Numbered from the stretch's first letter, positions 7,707 through 17,301 are shown. The stretch: 64,000 nt of DNA from Rhizobium pisi (GCF_003938655.1 NZ_RJJT01000010.1:219357-283356); one strand, 5' to 3'. Numbers and translations: made by a program. The notes: a model not told the origin generated them from the letters alone.

Positions 7707-8558
7707 TCACTTCTGTTCCAGGAAGGCCTTGAACTTGTCGGCATAGTCCTTGTGCCAGCGTGACAGCGGCGGGCGGTTCTCGATGATGTCGCCGGCAGCC
7801 CAGGCCATGCGGCGTTCGTCGACCGGGCGGGCAACGTCGTTGTCGGGGCACAGGATATAGAAATCGCCGCGTTCGAGGCTTTCGACCATGAAATCGACCG
7901 TCTGCTCCGGCGTCCAGGCGCCGGCCGGCTTTTCGGCGCGGTCGCCCTTGGTGAGGCCGGTGAAGACGAAGCCTGGGATCAGAAGATGCGCGGAGATCTT
8001 TGCGCCTTCGGTGTTGCGAAGCTCGTGTTCCAGCGCTTCGGTAAACACCTTCACGCCTGATTTGGAGATGTTATAGGCGGGGTTACCCGGCGGCGTAGTG
8101 ATGCCCTGCTTGGAGCCGGTGTTGATGACGAGGCCGGGCTCGCCGTGCGACAGCATCTTCGGGCCGAAGGTGCGCGTGCCGTTGATGACACCCATCAGGT
8201 TGACGGCGAAGATATTGTCCCAGTTCGCCTGGGGGCTGAAAATCGAGGTTTCCGGGCCGATGCCGGCATTGTTCATCAGCACATGCACGCGGCCGAAACG
8301 CTGAAGCACGGCGCGTTCGAGCGCTTCCAGCGAGTCCCGGCTGGCGACGTCGGTTTCGACCGCCATCACGTTTTCCTCGCCGGCAATGGCCTTGAGTTCG
8401 TCGGCGGCGTTCGCCAGCTGATCGCCGCCGAGATCGGCGATGACGACGCTCATGCCGGCCTTGGCAAAGTGTTTTGCTGCGGCAAGGCCGATGCCGGACG
8501 CGCCGCCGGTGATGACGGCGACATTGGATTTCTTGAAAATGTCTTGAATATTCGTCAC
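7707..8558 (-). CDS. SDR-family NAD(P)-dependent oxidoreductase
   Basis: Short-chain dehydrogenase, 283 residues, cytoplasmic. It has the cofactor motif [15 protein letters not shown] (about residues 18-32), the NNAGIG block, and the catalytic YxxxK as YNISK. An acidic residue ([10 protein letters not shown]) at the end of the second strand favours NAD(H). The C-terminal region is longer than the classical 250 residues. The substrate is unknown; neighbours (LysE exporter, argG) give no clear pathway. It is divergent from argG with about 180 bp between starts. Confidence 0.88.
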   Translation of the reverse strand: MTNIQDIFKKSNVAVITGGASGIGLAAAKHFAKAGMSVVIADLGGDQLANAADELKAIAGEENVMAVETDVASRDSLEALERAVLQRFGRVHVLMNNAGIGPETSIFSPQANWDNIFAVNLMGVINGTRTFGPKMLSHGEPGLVINTGSKQGITTPPGNPAYNISKSGVKVFTEALEHELRNTEGAKISAHLLIPGFVFTGLTKGDRAEKPAGAWTPEQTVDFMVESLERGDFYILCPDNDVARPVDERRMAWAAGDIIENRPPLSRWHKDYADKFKAFLEQK

Positions 8559-8736
8559 GGCTCAGCCTCTCCTGGAGCGTTGTTCTGACGTTGCCGAATA
8601 TGGGCTCCGCTTTCGGACTGTCAAACGGTATCGGCGCCATCAGCCGTCGCACTTGCCCTTGCGTCACGCGCCAATCTCGCTAAAAGTGCCGCGACACCGG
8701 GTTTTCACCGGGCTTTATGTAACGGACCTCATCACC

Positions 8737-9960
8737 ATGGCATCATACAAAGACGTGAAGAAAGTCGTGCTCGCCTATTCCGGCGGCCTCGACACCTCGA
8801 TCATCCTGAAGTGGCTGCAGACGGAACTCGGCGCCGAAGTCGTCACCTTCACCGCCGATCTCGGCCAGGGCGAAGAGCTGGAGCCGGCGCGCAAGAAGGC
8901 CGAGATGCTCGGCATCAAGGAGATCTACATCGAGGATGTGCGCGAGGAATTCGTGCGCGATTTCGTCTTCCCGATGTTCCGCGCCAATGCCGTCTATGAA
9001 GGTGTCTACCTGCTCGGCACGTCGATCGCCCGTCCGCTGATTTCCAAGCACCTCATTGATATCGCCCGGAAGACCGGTGCTGACGCGATCGCTCACGGCG
9101 CGACCGGCAAGGGCAACGACCAGGTCCGTTTCGAACTTTCCGCCTATGCCCTGAACCCCGATATCAAGATCATCGCTCCGTGGCGTGATTGGTCCTTCAA
9201 GAGCCGCACGGACCTGCTCGCTTTTGCCGAACAGCATCAGATCCCGGTTGCCAAGGACAAGAAGGGCGAGGCGCCGTTCTCCGTCGACGCCAACCTGCTG
9301 CACTCCTCCTCCGAGGGCAAGGTTCTGGAAGATCCGGCGCTGGAAGCTCCTGAGTATGTGCATATGCGCACCATCTCGCCGGAGGCAGCCCCCGACAAGG
9401 CGACCACCATCAAGGTCGGCTTCCGCAAGGGCGATGCCGTGTCGATCAACGGTGTCGAGATGTCTCCGGCGACGCTGCTTGCGACGCTCAACAATTACGG
9501 CCGCGACAACGGCATCGGCCGTCTCGATCTCGTCGAGAACCGTTTCGTCGGCATGAAGTCGCGTGGCGTCTATGAGACCCCTGGCGGCACGATCCTGCTT
9601 TCGGCGCATCGCGCCATCGAATCGATCACGCTCGACAGGGGTGCCGCCCATCTCAAGGACGAGATCATGCCGCGTTACGCCGAGTTGATCTATTACGGCT
9701 TCTGGTTCTCGCCGGAGCGCGAGATGCTGCAGGCGCTGATCGACAAGAGCCAGGAGCATGTCGAAGGCGAAGTGACGCTGAAGCTTTACAAGGGCAACGT
9801 CATGGTCATCGGCCGCGAAAGCGAAAAGTCGCTCTATTCCGACAAGCTCGTCACTTTCGAGGACGACCAGGGCGCCTACGACCAGAAGGACGCGGCCGGC
9901 TTCATCAAGCTCAACGCGTTGCGCCTGCGCACGCTCGGCAAGCGGAACCTCGCGAAGTAA
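8737..9960 (+). CDS. argG: Argininosuccinate synthase
   Basis: Joins citrulline and aspartate with ATP to form argininosuccinate, the penultimate arginine step. The 407-residue length is normal. The N-type pyrophosphatase loop [15 protein letters not shown] is at residues 11-25; [15 protein letters not shown] (aspartate/citrulline binding) and [19 protein letters not shown] are further family blocks. The ATG at 8737 was chosen because [17 protein letters not shown] is the standard rhizobial N-terminus; a longer in-frame opening from 8653 has no similarity. A Rho-independent terminator follows 27 nt after the stop. Not clustered with argF or argH here, as is usual in rhizobia. Confidence 0.97.
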   Translation: MASYKDVKKVVLAYSGGLDTSIILKWLQTELGAEVVTFTADLGQGEELEPARKKAEMLGIKEIYIEDVREEFVRDFVFPMFRANAVYEGVYLLGTSIARPLISKHLIDIARKTGADAIAHGATGKGNDQVRFELSAYALNPDIKIIAPWRDWSFKSRTDLLAFAEQHQIPVAKDKKGEAPFSVDANLLHSSSEGKVLEDPALEAPEYVHMRTISPEAAPDKATTIKVGFRKGDAVSINGVEMSPATLLATLNNYGRDNGIGRLDLVENRFVGMKSRGVYETPGGTILLSAHRAIESITLDRGAAHLKDEIMPRYAELIYYGFWFSPEREMLQALIDKSQEHVEGEVTLKLYKGNVMVIGRESEKSLYSDKLVTFEDDQGAYDQKDAAGFIKLNALRLRTLGKRNLAK

Positions 9961-9986
9961 TCACAGTTCTCTTTCGAACGGACATG

Positions 9987-10018
9987 AGCCCGCCGGCGAT
10001 TTGCCGCGCGGGCTTTTT
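9987..10018 (+). terminator. Rho-independent terminator of argG
   Basis: AGCCCGC-CGGC, 5-nt loop, GCCG-C-GCGGGCT (one bulged C) followed by TTTTT. Strong GC stem with a clear T-tract. Confidence 0.85.
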
Positions 10019-10042
10019 CGTGGGCTGAAGAGCGGTCTCAGC

Positions 10043-11449
10043 TTACGACAGGGCGAAGATTCTTACTTCTCTCCCGATGCCTTGAAGCTCTTCCATCCGG
10101 GAGGCCGATGAGATGCCGCTGTTGCGCAGGATCTCTGAAACCTGGGCGTCCCCGACAATCGCCTCCGTCGTCATGATCACATTGGGATCGGCAAGACCCT
10201 GGACGCGGGAGGCGATGTTGACGGTCTGGCCGAAGTAGTCCTGCCGGTCGTTCAGGTTGACCGCGAGGCATGGCCCCTCATGGATGCCGATCTTCAGGAG
10301 AAGATCGTCGCTACCGTGTTCGGCATTCAGTCGGAGCATCGCCTGCCGCATCCGCAGCGCGGCCGCCACCGCGCGGTCCGGGCTCGGAAAGGTCGCCATG
10401 ACTGCATCGCCTATGGTCTTGACGACCGCTCCGGCTTCTGTCGCGACAATCTCGTGAAGAACCCTGAAATGCGCTCTCACCAGATCAAAAGCGGCAAGAT
10501 CTCCGACGCGTTCGTAAAGGGCCGTCGAACCCCTCAAGTCAGTGAAGAGGAAAGTCAGGCTTGTGATCTTGAGGCGCTGGTCGACGTCGAGAGTGTCGGT
10601 CCGATAGATGTCCCGGAAACTCTGGTTCGTCAGCAACCGTTTGGCCGTCAGAAAAGCCCGCCTGCGGCCCAGCAACTCATGAAGGTCATCTCCCGCCACG
10701 CAGACGTTCGGCACCACTCTGCGATCGGTGTGGTTCTCGAGGGTGAGCCGCAGCAAGCCAGGACGCAGCGTCAGCGTCTCGTTCAGCGCATGCCCCCGAC
10801 TGATGACCATCGAGAGGTTTTGACGCTCGTCGGTCGGTTCACCCTTTACGTCGATGAACTGTGCCGAGTGTGTTACCGCATCGAAGATGATGACGAATTG
10901 CGCCGGCAGTTGCAGTGAGACGAAAGCTTTCTCGCCCGGAGCCAGCTCGATCATCTCAAGCATAATGCGTGCGAATTTCGATTCCAGATTCTCCGGCAAG
11001 TCGACTCCAGAGCTGAAGAAGATTTGGCGGTAATACTCAAGCGGAGGCAGCAGATCGGGCTCATGGGCGGCAATCCTGCGAACACGAGGATTGACCGTGA
11101 AGGTTACCTCGACCATCTCGTCAAGGGTTGGTTCATATCCAGCCGCGCAGAGTGCGCAATGGTAGGTGTCCTGGACGACCCCTTTGAGGGTTGCGCCGCT
11201 GTCAAGGACGCCGCCGCATCCTGGGCAAAGGACATTCCAGGTCATCTCAAACACGCCAATGCGCGCTGCATGGAGAAACGCCGCGATCGTTTTCTCTTCG
11301 TCGAGATGGTGCTTATCGGCAAAGGCGAGCGCATTGATGCGATTGAGATCGCGATCCAAGCCATGCATGACCACGTTCTCGATGCACTCCACCGTCTGCG
11401 GGTCGGCCGCCTGTCGCAGTGTGGCAAAAAGCACGTCCACTTCGCTCAT
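10043..11449 (-). CDS. Class III adenylate cyclase with N-terminal zinc ribbon (DUF5939-like)
   Basis: Probably makes cAMP from ATP. The 468-residue protein has a C-terminal catalytic domain (about 293-465): metal-binding Asp304 in FTDLRGST and Asp348 in KTIGDAVMATF, the adenine-selecting pair Lys344 and Asp404 (in DYFGQTVNIASR), and transition-state Asn411/Arg415. All key residues for a homodimeric cyclase are present. The N-terminal half, about 1-260, has no membrane segment; residues 75-101 hold CPGC...CALC, a four-Cys zinc ribbon, within what I take to be the DUF5939 region. So it is a soluble cyclase with a putative sensory N-terminus. Monocistronic; stands tail-to-tail with argG. Confidence 0.88.
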   Translation of the reverse strand: MSEVDVLFATLRQAADPQTVECIENVVMHGLDRDLNRINALAFADKHHLDEEKTIAAFLHAARIGVFEMTWNVLCPGCGGVLDSGATLKGVVQDTYHCALCAAGYEPTLDEMVEVTFTVNPRVRRIAAHEPDLLPPLEYYRQIFFSSGVDLPENLESKFARIMLEMIELAPGEKAFVSLQLPAQFVIIFDAVTHSAQFIDVKGEPTDERQNLSMVISRGHALNETLTLRPGLLRLTLENHTDRRVVPNVCVAGDDLHELLGRRRAFLTAKRLLTNQSFRDIYRTDTLDVDQRLKITSLTFLFTDLRGSTALYERVGDLAAFDLVRAHFRVLHEIVATEAGAVVKTIGDAVMATFPSPDRAVAAALRMRQAMLRLNAEHGSDDLLLKIGIHEGPCLAVNLNDRQDYFGQTVNIASRVQGLADPNVIMTTEAIVGDAQVSEILRNSGISSASRMEELQGIGREVRIFALS

Positions 11450-11728
11450 CAGACAAGTCTCTGTGCGCAGAACCTACGGCGGACAACGCCGATACCGCAT
11501 CATAACACGGGAGTTTCCCAATAGAAATCTGCAGGCCCGGATAGTGTCCGCTTCCCGATCTGCCTGGATTGCCCATATGCGGCGCCGACAGCCGACGATA
11601 TCCTCGACCGTTGCTGGTCAGGAGAAGCCGCCGGTTGCAATCTGATCCCGCTTTTCATGCCGTGCAACCACCCTTGACGGACGCCTGCGATCACTTACTC
11701 TGTCACGATCATCCTCCGGAGCATCCTC

Positions 11729-12370
11729 ATGACGCAGTCCTTGGTCTTCGGCGCCTTTCTGGCGGCGCTCTTCTATGTGCTCATTCCGGGACCCGCCTTC
11801 CTGCAACTGCTCGGCATCGGCGCCGGGCAGGGCCGCAAGGCCGGCGCCTTCTTCATGATGGGGCATCTCGTCGGGGACATCATCTGGTCGTCGCTGGCGC
11901 TGATCGCGATCGTCGGTGCGAAGACGATCGGAACCTTCGTCTTCGACCTGCTCGGCCTTGCTTGTGGCTTCTATCTTGCCTGGATCGGCTGGAGCGCCGT
12001 CAATGCCAAGCCGAAGGCGGAGGGGCAGTCGCTTGTCATGGTCGAGCGGCCGTTTCGCCGGGGGCTGATCTTCGGCGTCACCAATCCGAAGGGTTATCCG
12101 GTGGCGCTTGCCACATTCACCGCGCTGGTCGCGGGCTCGGCCGGTGCGCTCGATTTCGAGGCATTGCCGATGCTTCTCGGCGTCTCATTCCTGGGTTTCG
12201 TGACGGCCGACATCATCCTGATCGGCGTCATCGGCGCAGGCGCGGTGCGCCGTTTCTATCGCGCGCATGAGCGGCTGATCGTGCGCTGCTCCGGCGTTCT
12301 CTTCATGGGATTTGCCGCGCAGGCGCTATGGCATGCGACGCCCGGCTTGCTCGGCTGGCGCAAGGCATAA
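11729..12370 (+). CDS. LysE-family transporter
   Basis: Second LysE/RhtB-type exporter of the window, 213 residues with about six transmembrane helices. The N-terminal LFYVLIPGPAFLQLLGIGAGQGRKAG has the PGP motif (IPGPA instead of the commoner TPGPD) and the middle has GLIFGVTNPKGYPVALATFTAL, where NPK is conserved. It is clearly diverged from the exporter at 6981-7622. Substrate unknown. The next gene is convergent, 6 bp away. Confidence 0.85.
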   Translation: MTQSLVFGAFLAALFYVLIPGPAFLQLLGIGAGQGRKAGAFFMMGHLVGDIIWSSLALIAIVGAKTIGTFVFDLLGLACGFYLAWIGWSAVNAKPKAEGQSLVMVERPFRRGLIFGVTNPKGYPVALATFTALVAGSAGALDFEALPMLLGVSFLGFVTADIILIGVIGAGAVRRFYRAHERLIVRCSGVLFMGFAAQALWHATPGLLGWRKA

Positions 12371-12376
12371 GCGCGA

Positions 12377-12808
12377 TCAGCCATCCAGGAAATTGACGAT
12401 CGATTTCAGCGTCTGAACTTCGTTCGGATCGCCGATCGACATGGCGACCTGTAGCTGGTTCTTGTAATAGTCGAGGAAATTGAAGCTGGTGCCGTCGGTG
12501 ACGCTGGAGAGATCGATGACGTTGCCGAGCGGATCGATCGCATGCATCGGCAGCGGTTCGGAGATCGCGGCATAGGTGTTCTGGTCGATCAGGCCGCTGT
12601 CGAAACTCTGGCGCGCGTAATTGCGCAGTTCTCCAGGGCTGACCGCGGTAAAATCCGGGCCTTCGCCAGCATCGTCTTCGATCTGGAATGAGGCCGGGGC
12701 GGGAGCTCTGGTCTCGATTGCAATATCAGAGGTCTTCGAACTTTTTGCGTTATTAGGATTGTTTTTAAATAGCAAACTCTGAGAAGACCGCACAGAAAAA
12801 ATTTCCAT
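12377..12808 (-). CDS. Unknown conserved-looking rhizobial protein
   Basis: I do not recognise this 143-residue protein. It has no signal peptide or membrane segment. The N-terminal 60 residues are polar and low-complexity (runs of N, K, S, A, P), likely disordered; the C-terminal half, from SPGELRNYARQSFDSGLID to NEVQTLKSIVNFLDG, looks helical and folded, with a possible acidic, coiled interaction surface. The gene is real by codon usage: third positions are GC-rich in the folded half but not in the first 30 codons, which are more AT-rich than the neighbours. A perfect CtrA-type site lies 66-80 bp upstream of the start, suggesting cell-cycle or motility-linked expression; this is inference. 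Confidence 0.65.
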   Translation of the reverse strand: MEIFSVRSSQSLLFKNNPNNAKSSKTSDIAIETRAPAPASFQIEDDAGEGPDFTAVSPGELRNYARQSFDSGLIDQNTYAAISEPLPMHAIDPLGNVIDLSSVTDGTSFNFLDYYKNQLQVAMSIGDPNEVQTLKSIVNFLDG

Positions 12809-12873
12809 GCCGCATGTCCCCTTACAAGAAGATTATCGGGAATCTAGCGCTTGCGCCTGATTCGCGTCAATCG

Positions 12874-12888
12874 TTAACAAATGGTTAA
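12874..12888. promoter_or_regulatory. CtrA-type site TTAA-N7-TTAA
   Basis: TTAACAAATGGTTAA, an exact match to the full CtrA consensus (two TTAA halves separated by seven bases). It lies 66 bp upstream of the unknown gene at 12377-12808 (minus) and 147 bp before the M3 peptidase start (plus). Position favours control of the former. Confidence 0.55.
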
Positions 12889-13034
12889 TTTGCGTGCGTC
12901 AATTTTGTCCACCAGATTTGGCGAACGTGCATCAGATTGTTGGACGGGGCAAAAGGCGCACCGCAGCGACATACCAATTCGACCGCCGCTTCCCTATATT
13001 GACGATCCATTCGCATGCCAAAAAGGATTCTTCG

Positions 13035-15122
13035 ATGCCTTCTCCACATGATTTCAATCCGGCTCTCGTCGACTGGGACGGTCTTCACGGCCTGCCGCGT
13101 TTCGATGCTTTGAACGACGGCGACTTTGCCGCCGCCTTCGAGGCGGCGCTGGCGGCACATGAAAGGGAGATCGACGAGATCGCCGGAAATGGCGATGTGC
13201 CGACGTTCGAGAATACGGTCGTGGCGCTGGAGATTGCCGGCGATGCGCTGTCGCGCGTCTCGGCGCTGTTTTGGAGCAGGGCGGGCGCGCATACCAACGA
13301 CGTCATCCAGGCGCTGGAGCGGGAGATCTCCCCGAAGATGTCGCGCCACTATTCGAAGATCGGCATGAATGCCGCGCTTTTTGCCCGCATAGACACGCTC
13401 TGGGAGAAGCGCGAGAGCCTTGGGCTGACACTCGAACAGACACGCGTGCTGGAACGGCATTGGAAAGGCTTCGTCAAGTCGGGCGCCAAGCTTGAAAAGG
13501 CCGAGCAGGAACAGCTTGCCGCGATCAATGAAAAGCTCGCCGGTCTTGGCACCCAATTCGGCCAGAACGTGCTTGCTGACGAGAAGGCCTGGGCGCTCAC
13601 GCTCTCCGATGGCGCCGAACTGGACGGCCTGCCGGAATTCCTGCGCGATGCGATGGCGGCAGCCGCGCGCGAACGCGGCGACGAGGGCAAATATGCGGTG
13701 ACGCTGTCACGCTCGATCATCGAGCCGTTCCTGACCTTTTCGGAACGCCGGGATCTGCGCGAGCAGGCTTTCAAGGCGTGGGTCGCGCGCGGCGCAAACG
13801 GCGGGGAGACTGATAACCGCGCCGTCATCAAGGAAACGCTGACGTTGCGCCAGCAGGTGGCGACGCTGCTCGGCTACGGCAATTTCGCCGAGCTGAAGCT
13901 CGACAACACAATGGCGAAGACGGCCGATGCGGTGAACGGCCTGCTGAGGGCCGTCTGGGCGCGGGCGGTGAAACGCGCCGGCGAGGAAGAGGCCGACATT
14001 GCGGCGCTGATTGCCGAGGAAGGCCGGAACCATGAGGTGATGCCCTGGGACTGGCGCCACTACGCCGAAAAGATCCGGGCGCGGAAGTTCGATTTCTCCG
14101 AGGCAGAGCTCAAGCCCTATTTGCAACTCGAGAAGATCATCGACGCCTGCTTCGATGTGGCGGGCCGGCTGTTCGGCATTCGCGCGGTCGAGAAGAAGGG
14201 CGTGCCGGCCTATCACCCCGACGTCAGGGTCTTCGAAATCAGGGACCGGGAGGGCCGGCTGGTCGCCCTCTTCCTCGGCGATTATTTCGCCCGCGGCTCG
14301 AAACGATCAGGGGCCTGGATGAGCTCGCTGCAATCGCAGCACAGGCTGGAGCTGAAGAACGGCCGCCACGGCGAATTGCCGATCATCTACAATGTCTGCA
14401 ATTTCGCCAAGCCGGCCGAAGGCAAGCCGGCGTTGCTGTCGCTCGACGATGCCCGCACGCTGTTCCACGAATTCGGCCATGCGCTGCACGGCATGCTTTC
14501 TAATGTCACCTACCCCTCCGTTTCCGGCACCGGCGTCTCCCGCGATTTCGTGGAGCTGCCCTCGCAGCTCTACGAGCACTGGCTGACGGTTCCCGCCATC
14601 CTCAAGGAATACGCCGTTCACTTCGAGACAGGCGAGCCGATGCCGCAAGTGTTGCTCGACAAAGTGCTGGCGGCCCGCACCTTCAATGCCGGCTTCAATA
14701 CGGTCGAGTTCACCTCTTCGGCGCTTGTTGATATGGCGTTTCACACGCGGGAGGCCGTCGAGGATCCGATGGCGGTGCAGGCGGAGGTGCTGGCTGAAAT
14801 CGGCATGCCGAAGTCGATCGTCATGCGCCATGCGACGCCGCACTTCCAACATATCTTCTCCGGCGGTTATTCGGCGGGCTATTATTCCTACATGTGGTCG
14901 GAGGTGCTCGACGCCGACGCTTTCGCCGCCTTCGAGGAGACGGGAGACGCCTTCAACGGCGAGATGGCGCGCAAGCTCAGGGAAAATATCTATTCCACAG
15001 GCGGTTCGGTCGATCCCGAGGATGCCTACAAGGCCTTCCGCGGCAAGCTGCCGAGCCCGGATGCGATGCTGGTCAAGAAGGGACTTGCGACCTTCGAGGA
15101 ATTGACAGGCAGCGACGCTTAA
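13035..15122 (+). CDS. M3-family metallopeptidase (peptidyl-dipeptidase Dcp / oligopeptidase A type)
   Basis: Zinc peptidase that degrades short peptides in the cytoplasm. The 695-residue length fits the thimet-oligopeptidase family. The catalytic zinc motif HEFGH is at residues 478-482 (in LFHEFGHALHGML), followed by a conserved SRDFVELPSQLYEHW segment carrying the third zinc ligand Glu, and a SGGYSAGYYSYMWSEVLDADAF block near the C-terminus that shapes the substrate site. No signal peptide. I chose the ATG at 13035 (AAGGATTC upstream); a frame opening at 12894 adds unrelated residues. Dcp and OpdA cannot be told apart with certainty by eye. Confidence 0.92.
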   Translation: MPSPHDFNPALVDWDGLHGLPRFDALNDGDFAAAFEAALAAHEREIDEIAGNGDVPTFENTVVALEIAGDALSRVSALFWSRAGAHTNDVIQALEREISPKMSRHYSKIGMNAALFARIDTLWEKRESLGLTLEQTRVLERHWKGFVKSGAKLEKAEQEQLAAINEKLAGLGTQFGQNVLADEKAWALTLSDGAELDGLPEFLRDAMAAAARERGDEGKYAVTLSRSIIEPFLTFSERRDLREQAFKAWVARGANGGETDNRAVIKETLTLRQQVATLLGYGNFAELKLDNTMAKTADAVNGLLRAVWARAVKRAGEEEADIAALIAEEGRNHEVMPWDWRHYAEKIRARKFDFSEAELKPYLQLEKIIDACFDVAGRLFGIRAVEKKGVPAYHPDVRVFEIRDREGRLVALFLGDYFARGSKRSGAWMSSLQSQHRLELKNGRHGELPIIYNVCNFAKPAEGKPALLSLDDARTLFHEFGHALHGMLSNVTYPSVSGTGVSRDFVELPSQLYEHWLTVPAILKEYAVHFETGEPMPQVLLDKVLAARTFNAGFNTVEFTSSALVDMAFHTREAVEDPMAVQAEVLAEIGMPKSIVMRHATPHFQHIFSGGYSAGYYSYMWSEVLDADAFAAFEETGDAFNGEMARKLRENIYSTGGSVDPEDAYKAFRGKLPSPDAMLVKKGLATFEELTGSDA

Positions 15123-15190
15123 GACAGTTTCGTGACGGACGCACGGGCGGCATGGTGGCAACCATGCCGCAGCTTTCGCGCGCGACCCCC

Positions 15191-15241
15191 TTTCGCAATC
15201 GCGAAAAAACCGGTATGAGCGCGCCAAACATAAATGGCGCG
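15191..15241 (+). other. Two hairpins in the leader between M3 peptidase and typA
   Basis: TTTCGC-AATC-GCGAAA (15191-15206) is a perfect small hairpin followed by A residues, so its T-tract is on the opposite strand. CGCGCCA (15220-15226) pairs with TGGCGCG (15235-15241) around an 8-nt AT-rich loop, 42 nt before the typA start. They may form mRNA structure in the typA leader; no known riboswitch class is recognised. Confidence 0.4.
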
Positions 15242-15282
15242 TCCATTTGGCGTAGCGCCCCAGCCTCAGAGATTATGACATT

Positions 15283-17103
15283 ATGGCACTTCGCAACATC
15301 GCGATCATCGCGCACGTTGACCATGGCAAAACCACCCTCGTCGACGAGCTCCTGAAACAGTCCGGCTCGTTCCGCGAGAACCAGCGCGTTGCAGAACGCG
15401 TGATGGACTCGAACGACCTGGAAAAGGAACGCGGCATCACCATTCTCGCCAAGGCGACCTCGGTCGAGTGGAAGGGTGTTCGCATCAATATCGTCGATAC
15501 TCCCGGCCACGCCGACTTCGGCGGCGAAGTCGAGCGTATTCTCTCGATGGTGGATGGCGCGATTGTTCTCGTCGATGCCTCCGAAGGCCCGATGCCGCAG
15601 ACCAAGTTCGTGGTCGGCAAGGCTCTGAAGGTCGGTCTTCGCCCGATCGTCGCGATCAACAAGATCGACCGTCCTGATGGTCGCCACGAAGAAGTCATCA
15701 ACGAAGTCTTCGACCTGTTCGCCAATCTCGACGCAACCGACGAGCAGCTCGACTTCCCGATCCTCTACGGTTCCGGCCGCGATGGCTGGATGAACGTCAA
15801 TCCGGAAGGTCCGAAGGATCAGGGTCTTGCTCCGCTTCTCGACCTGGTGCTCAAGCACGTGCCTGAGCCGACCGTCGAAGAAGGTCCGTTCCGCATGATC
15901 GGCACGATCCTCGAAGCCAACCCCTTCCTCGGTCGTATTATCACCGGCCGTATCGCATCGGGCTCGATCAAGCCGAACCAGGCCGTCAAGGTCCTCGGCC
16001 AGGACGGCAAGCTGATCGAAACCGGCAGAATTTCCAAGATCCTCGCCTTCCGCGGCATCGAGCGCACGGCGATCGAAGAAGCGCATGCGGGCGACATCGT
16101 CGCGATCGCCGGCCTTTCCAAGGGCACGGTTGCCGATACTTTCTGTGATCCCGCCGTCTCGGAAGCCATGAAGGCGCAGCCTATCGATCCGCCGACCGTC
16201 ACCATGTCCTTCATCGTCAACGACAGCCCGCTGGCGGGCACTGAAGGCGACAAGGTGACGAGCCGCGTCATCCGCGACCGTCTCTTCAAGGAAGCCGAAG
16301 GCAACGTCGCCCTGAAGATCGAAGAAGCTGAAGGCAAGGATTCGTTCTACGTGTCCGGCCGCGGCGAACTTCAGCTCGCCGTTCTCATCGAAACCATGCG
16401 TCGCGAAGGCTTCGAGCTTGCCGTATCGCGTCCGCGCGTCGTGATGCACAAGGATGAAAGCGGCCAGCTTCTGGAGCCGATCGAGGAAGTCGTTGTCGAC
16501 GTCGACGAAGAACATTCCGGCGTCGTCGTGCAGAAGATGTCCGAGCGCAAGGCCGAAATGGTCGAGCTGCGTCCGTCGGGCGGCAATCGTCTTCGTCTGC
16601 GTTTTTACGCGCCGACCCGTGGCCTGATCGGCTACCAGTCGGAGCTGCTGACGGATACGCGTGGCACGGCGATCATGAACCGCCTGTTCCACGACTACCA
16701 GCCCTACAAGGGTGTTATCGGTGGCCGCGTCAACGGTGTGCTGCTCGCCAACGCTGCCGGCGAAGCCGTCGCCTATGCGATGTTCAACCTGGAAGATCGC
16801 GGCCCGATGATCATCGAGCCGGGCGAAAAGGTTTATGCCGGCATGATCATCGGCATCCATTCGCGCGACAACGACCTTGAAGTCAACGTCCTGAAGGGCA
16901 AGCAGCTCACCAACATCCGCGCCGCCGGCAAGGACGAAGCGGTGAAGCTGACGCCGCCGATCCGCATGACGCTTGATCGCGCGCTCTCCTGGATCCAGGA
17001 CGACGAGCTGATGGAAGTGACGCCGAAGAATATTCGTCTGCGCAAGATGTATCTCGACGCCAACGACCGCAAGCGTTTCGAAAAGTCGAAGGCGGCTCTC
17101 TAA
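15283..17103 (+). CDS. typA: Translational GTPase TypA/BipA
   Basis: Ribosome-associated GTPase of the EF-G/LepA class, involved in ribosome assembly and in stress and cold adaptation. The 606-residue protein has the G1 loop AHVDHGKTTLVDELL (residues 9-23), the switch region RGITILAKAT, G3 DTPGHADF and G4 NKIDR. The C-terminal half has the EF-G domain V-like fold and the TypA-specific block TPKNIRLRKMYLDANDRKR. The N-terminal MALRNIAIIAHVDHG is the family's usual start. Transcribed alone, with hairpins in its leader and a strong terminator directly behind. Confidence 0.97.
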   Translation: MALRNIAIIAHVDHGKTTLVDELLKQSGSFRENQRVAERVMDSNDLEKERGITILAKATSVEWKGVRINIVDTPGHADFGGEVERILSMVDGAIVLVDASEGPMPQTKFVVGKALKVGLRPIVAINKIDRPDGRHEEVINEVFDLFANLDATDEQLDFPILYGSGRDGWMNVNPEGPKDQGLAPLLDLVLKHVPEPTVEEGPFRMIGTILEANPFLGRIITGRIASGSIKPNQAVKVLGQDGKLIETGRISKILAFRGIERTAIEEAHAGDIVAIAGLSKGTVADTFCDPAVSEAMKAQPIDPPTVTMSFIVNDSPLAGTEGDKVTSRVIRDRLFKEAEGNVALKIEEAEGKDSFYVSGRGELQLAVLIETMRREGFELAVSRPRVVMHKDESGQLLEPIEEVVVDVDEEHSGVVVQKMSERKAEMVELRPSGGNRLRLRFYAPTRGLIGYQSELLTDTRGTAIMNRLFHDYQPYKGVIGGRVNGVLLANAAGEAVAYAMFNLEDRGPMIIEPGEKVYAGMIIGIHSRDNDLEVNVLKGKQLTNIRAAGKDEAVKLTPPIRMTLDRALSWIQDDELMEVTPKNIRLRKMYLDANDRKRFEKSKAAL

Positions 17104-17124
17104 GAGCGTCAAAATATCCGTTTG

Positions 17125-17153
17125 AAACCCCGGCCTTCGCGCCGGGGTTTTTT
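17125..17153 (+). terminator. Rho-independent terminator of typA
   Basis: AAACCCCGGC, loop CTTCGC, GCCGGGGTTT, then further T: a perfect 10-bp stem and a six-T tract. Confidence 0.92.
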
Positions 17154-17189
17154 ATTGTGCGCTGCGCCGATTCCGGCTTGTGACAATCG

Positions 17190-17204
17190 TTAAAAAAGCG
17201 TTAA
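17190..17204. promoter_or_regulatory. CtrA-type site TTAA-N7-TTAA
   Basis: TTAAAAAAGCGTTAA fits the full CtrA consensus exactly. It lies 98 bp before the start of the GNAT gene and just after the typA terminator, so the GNAT gene is the only nearby target in the downstream direction. Confidence 0.5.
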
Positions 17205-17301
17205 ATTTTGACAGTCGTCCACATGTTAAGTCTGTGGGCAATCGACCAGAATGTGCCATCGCATATGGTTAATTGTCCCTGGCAGGGCCAGAGTAAACGT
17301 T

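Noticed and set aside
15073..17112. 679-codon minus-strand frame opposite typA
   Set aside because: Antisense shadow of typA; composition is His/Asp/Arg-rich, typical of frames opposite high-GC genes.
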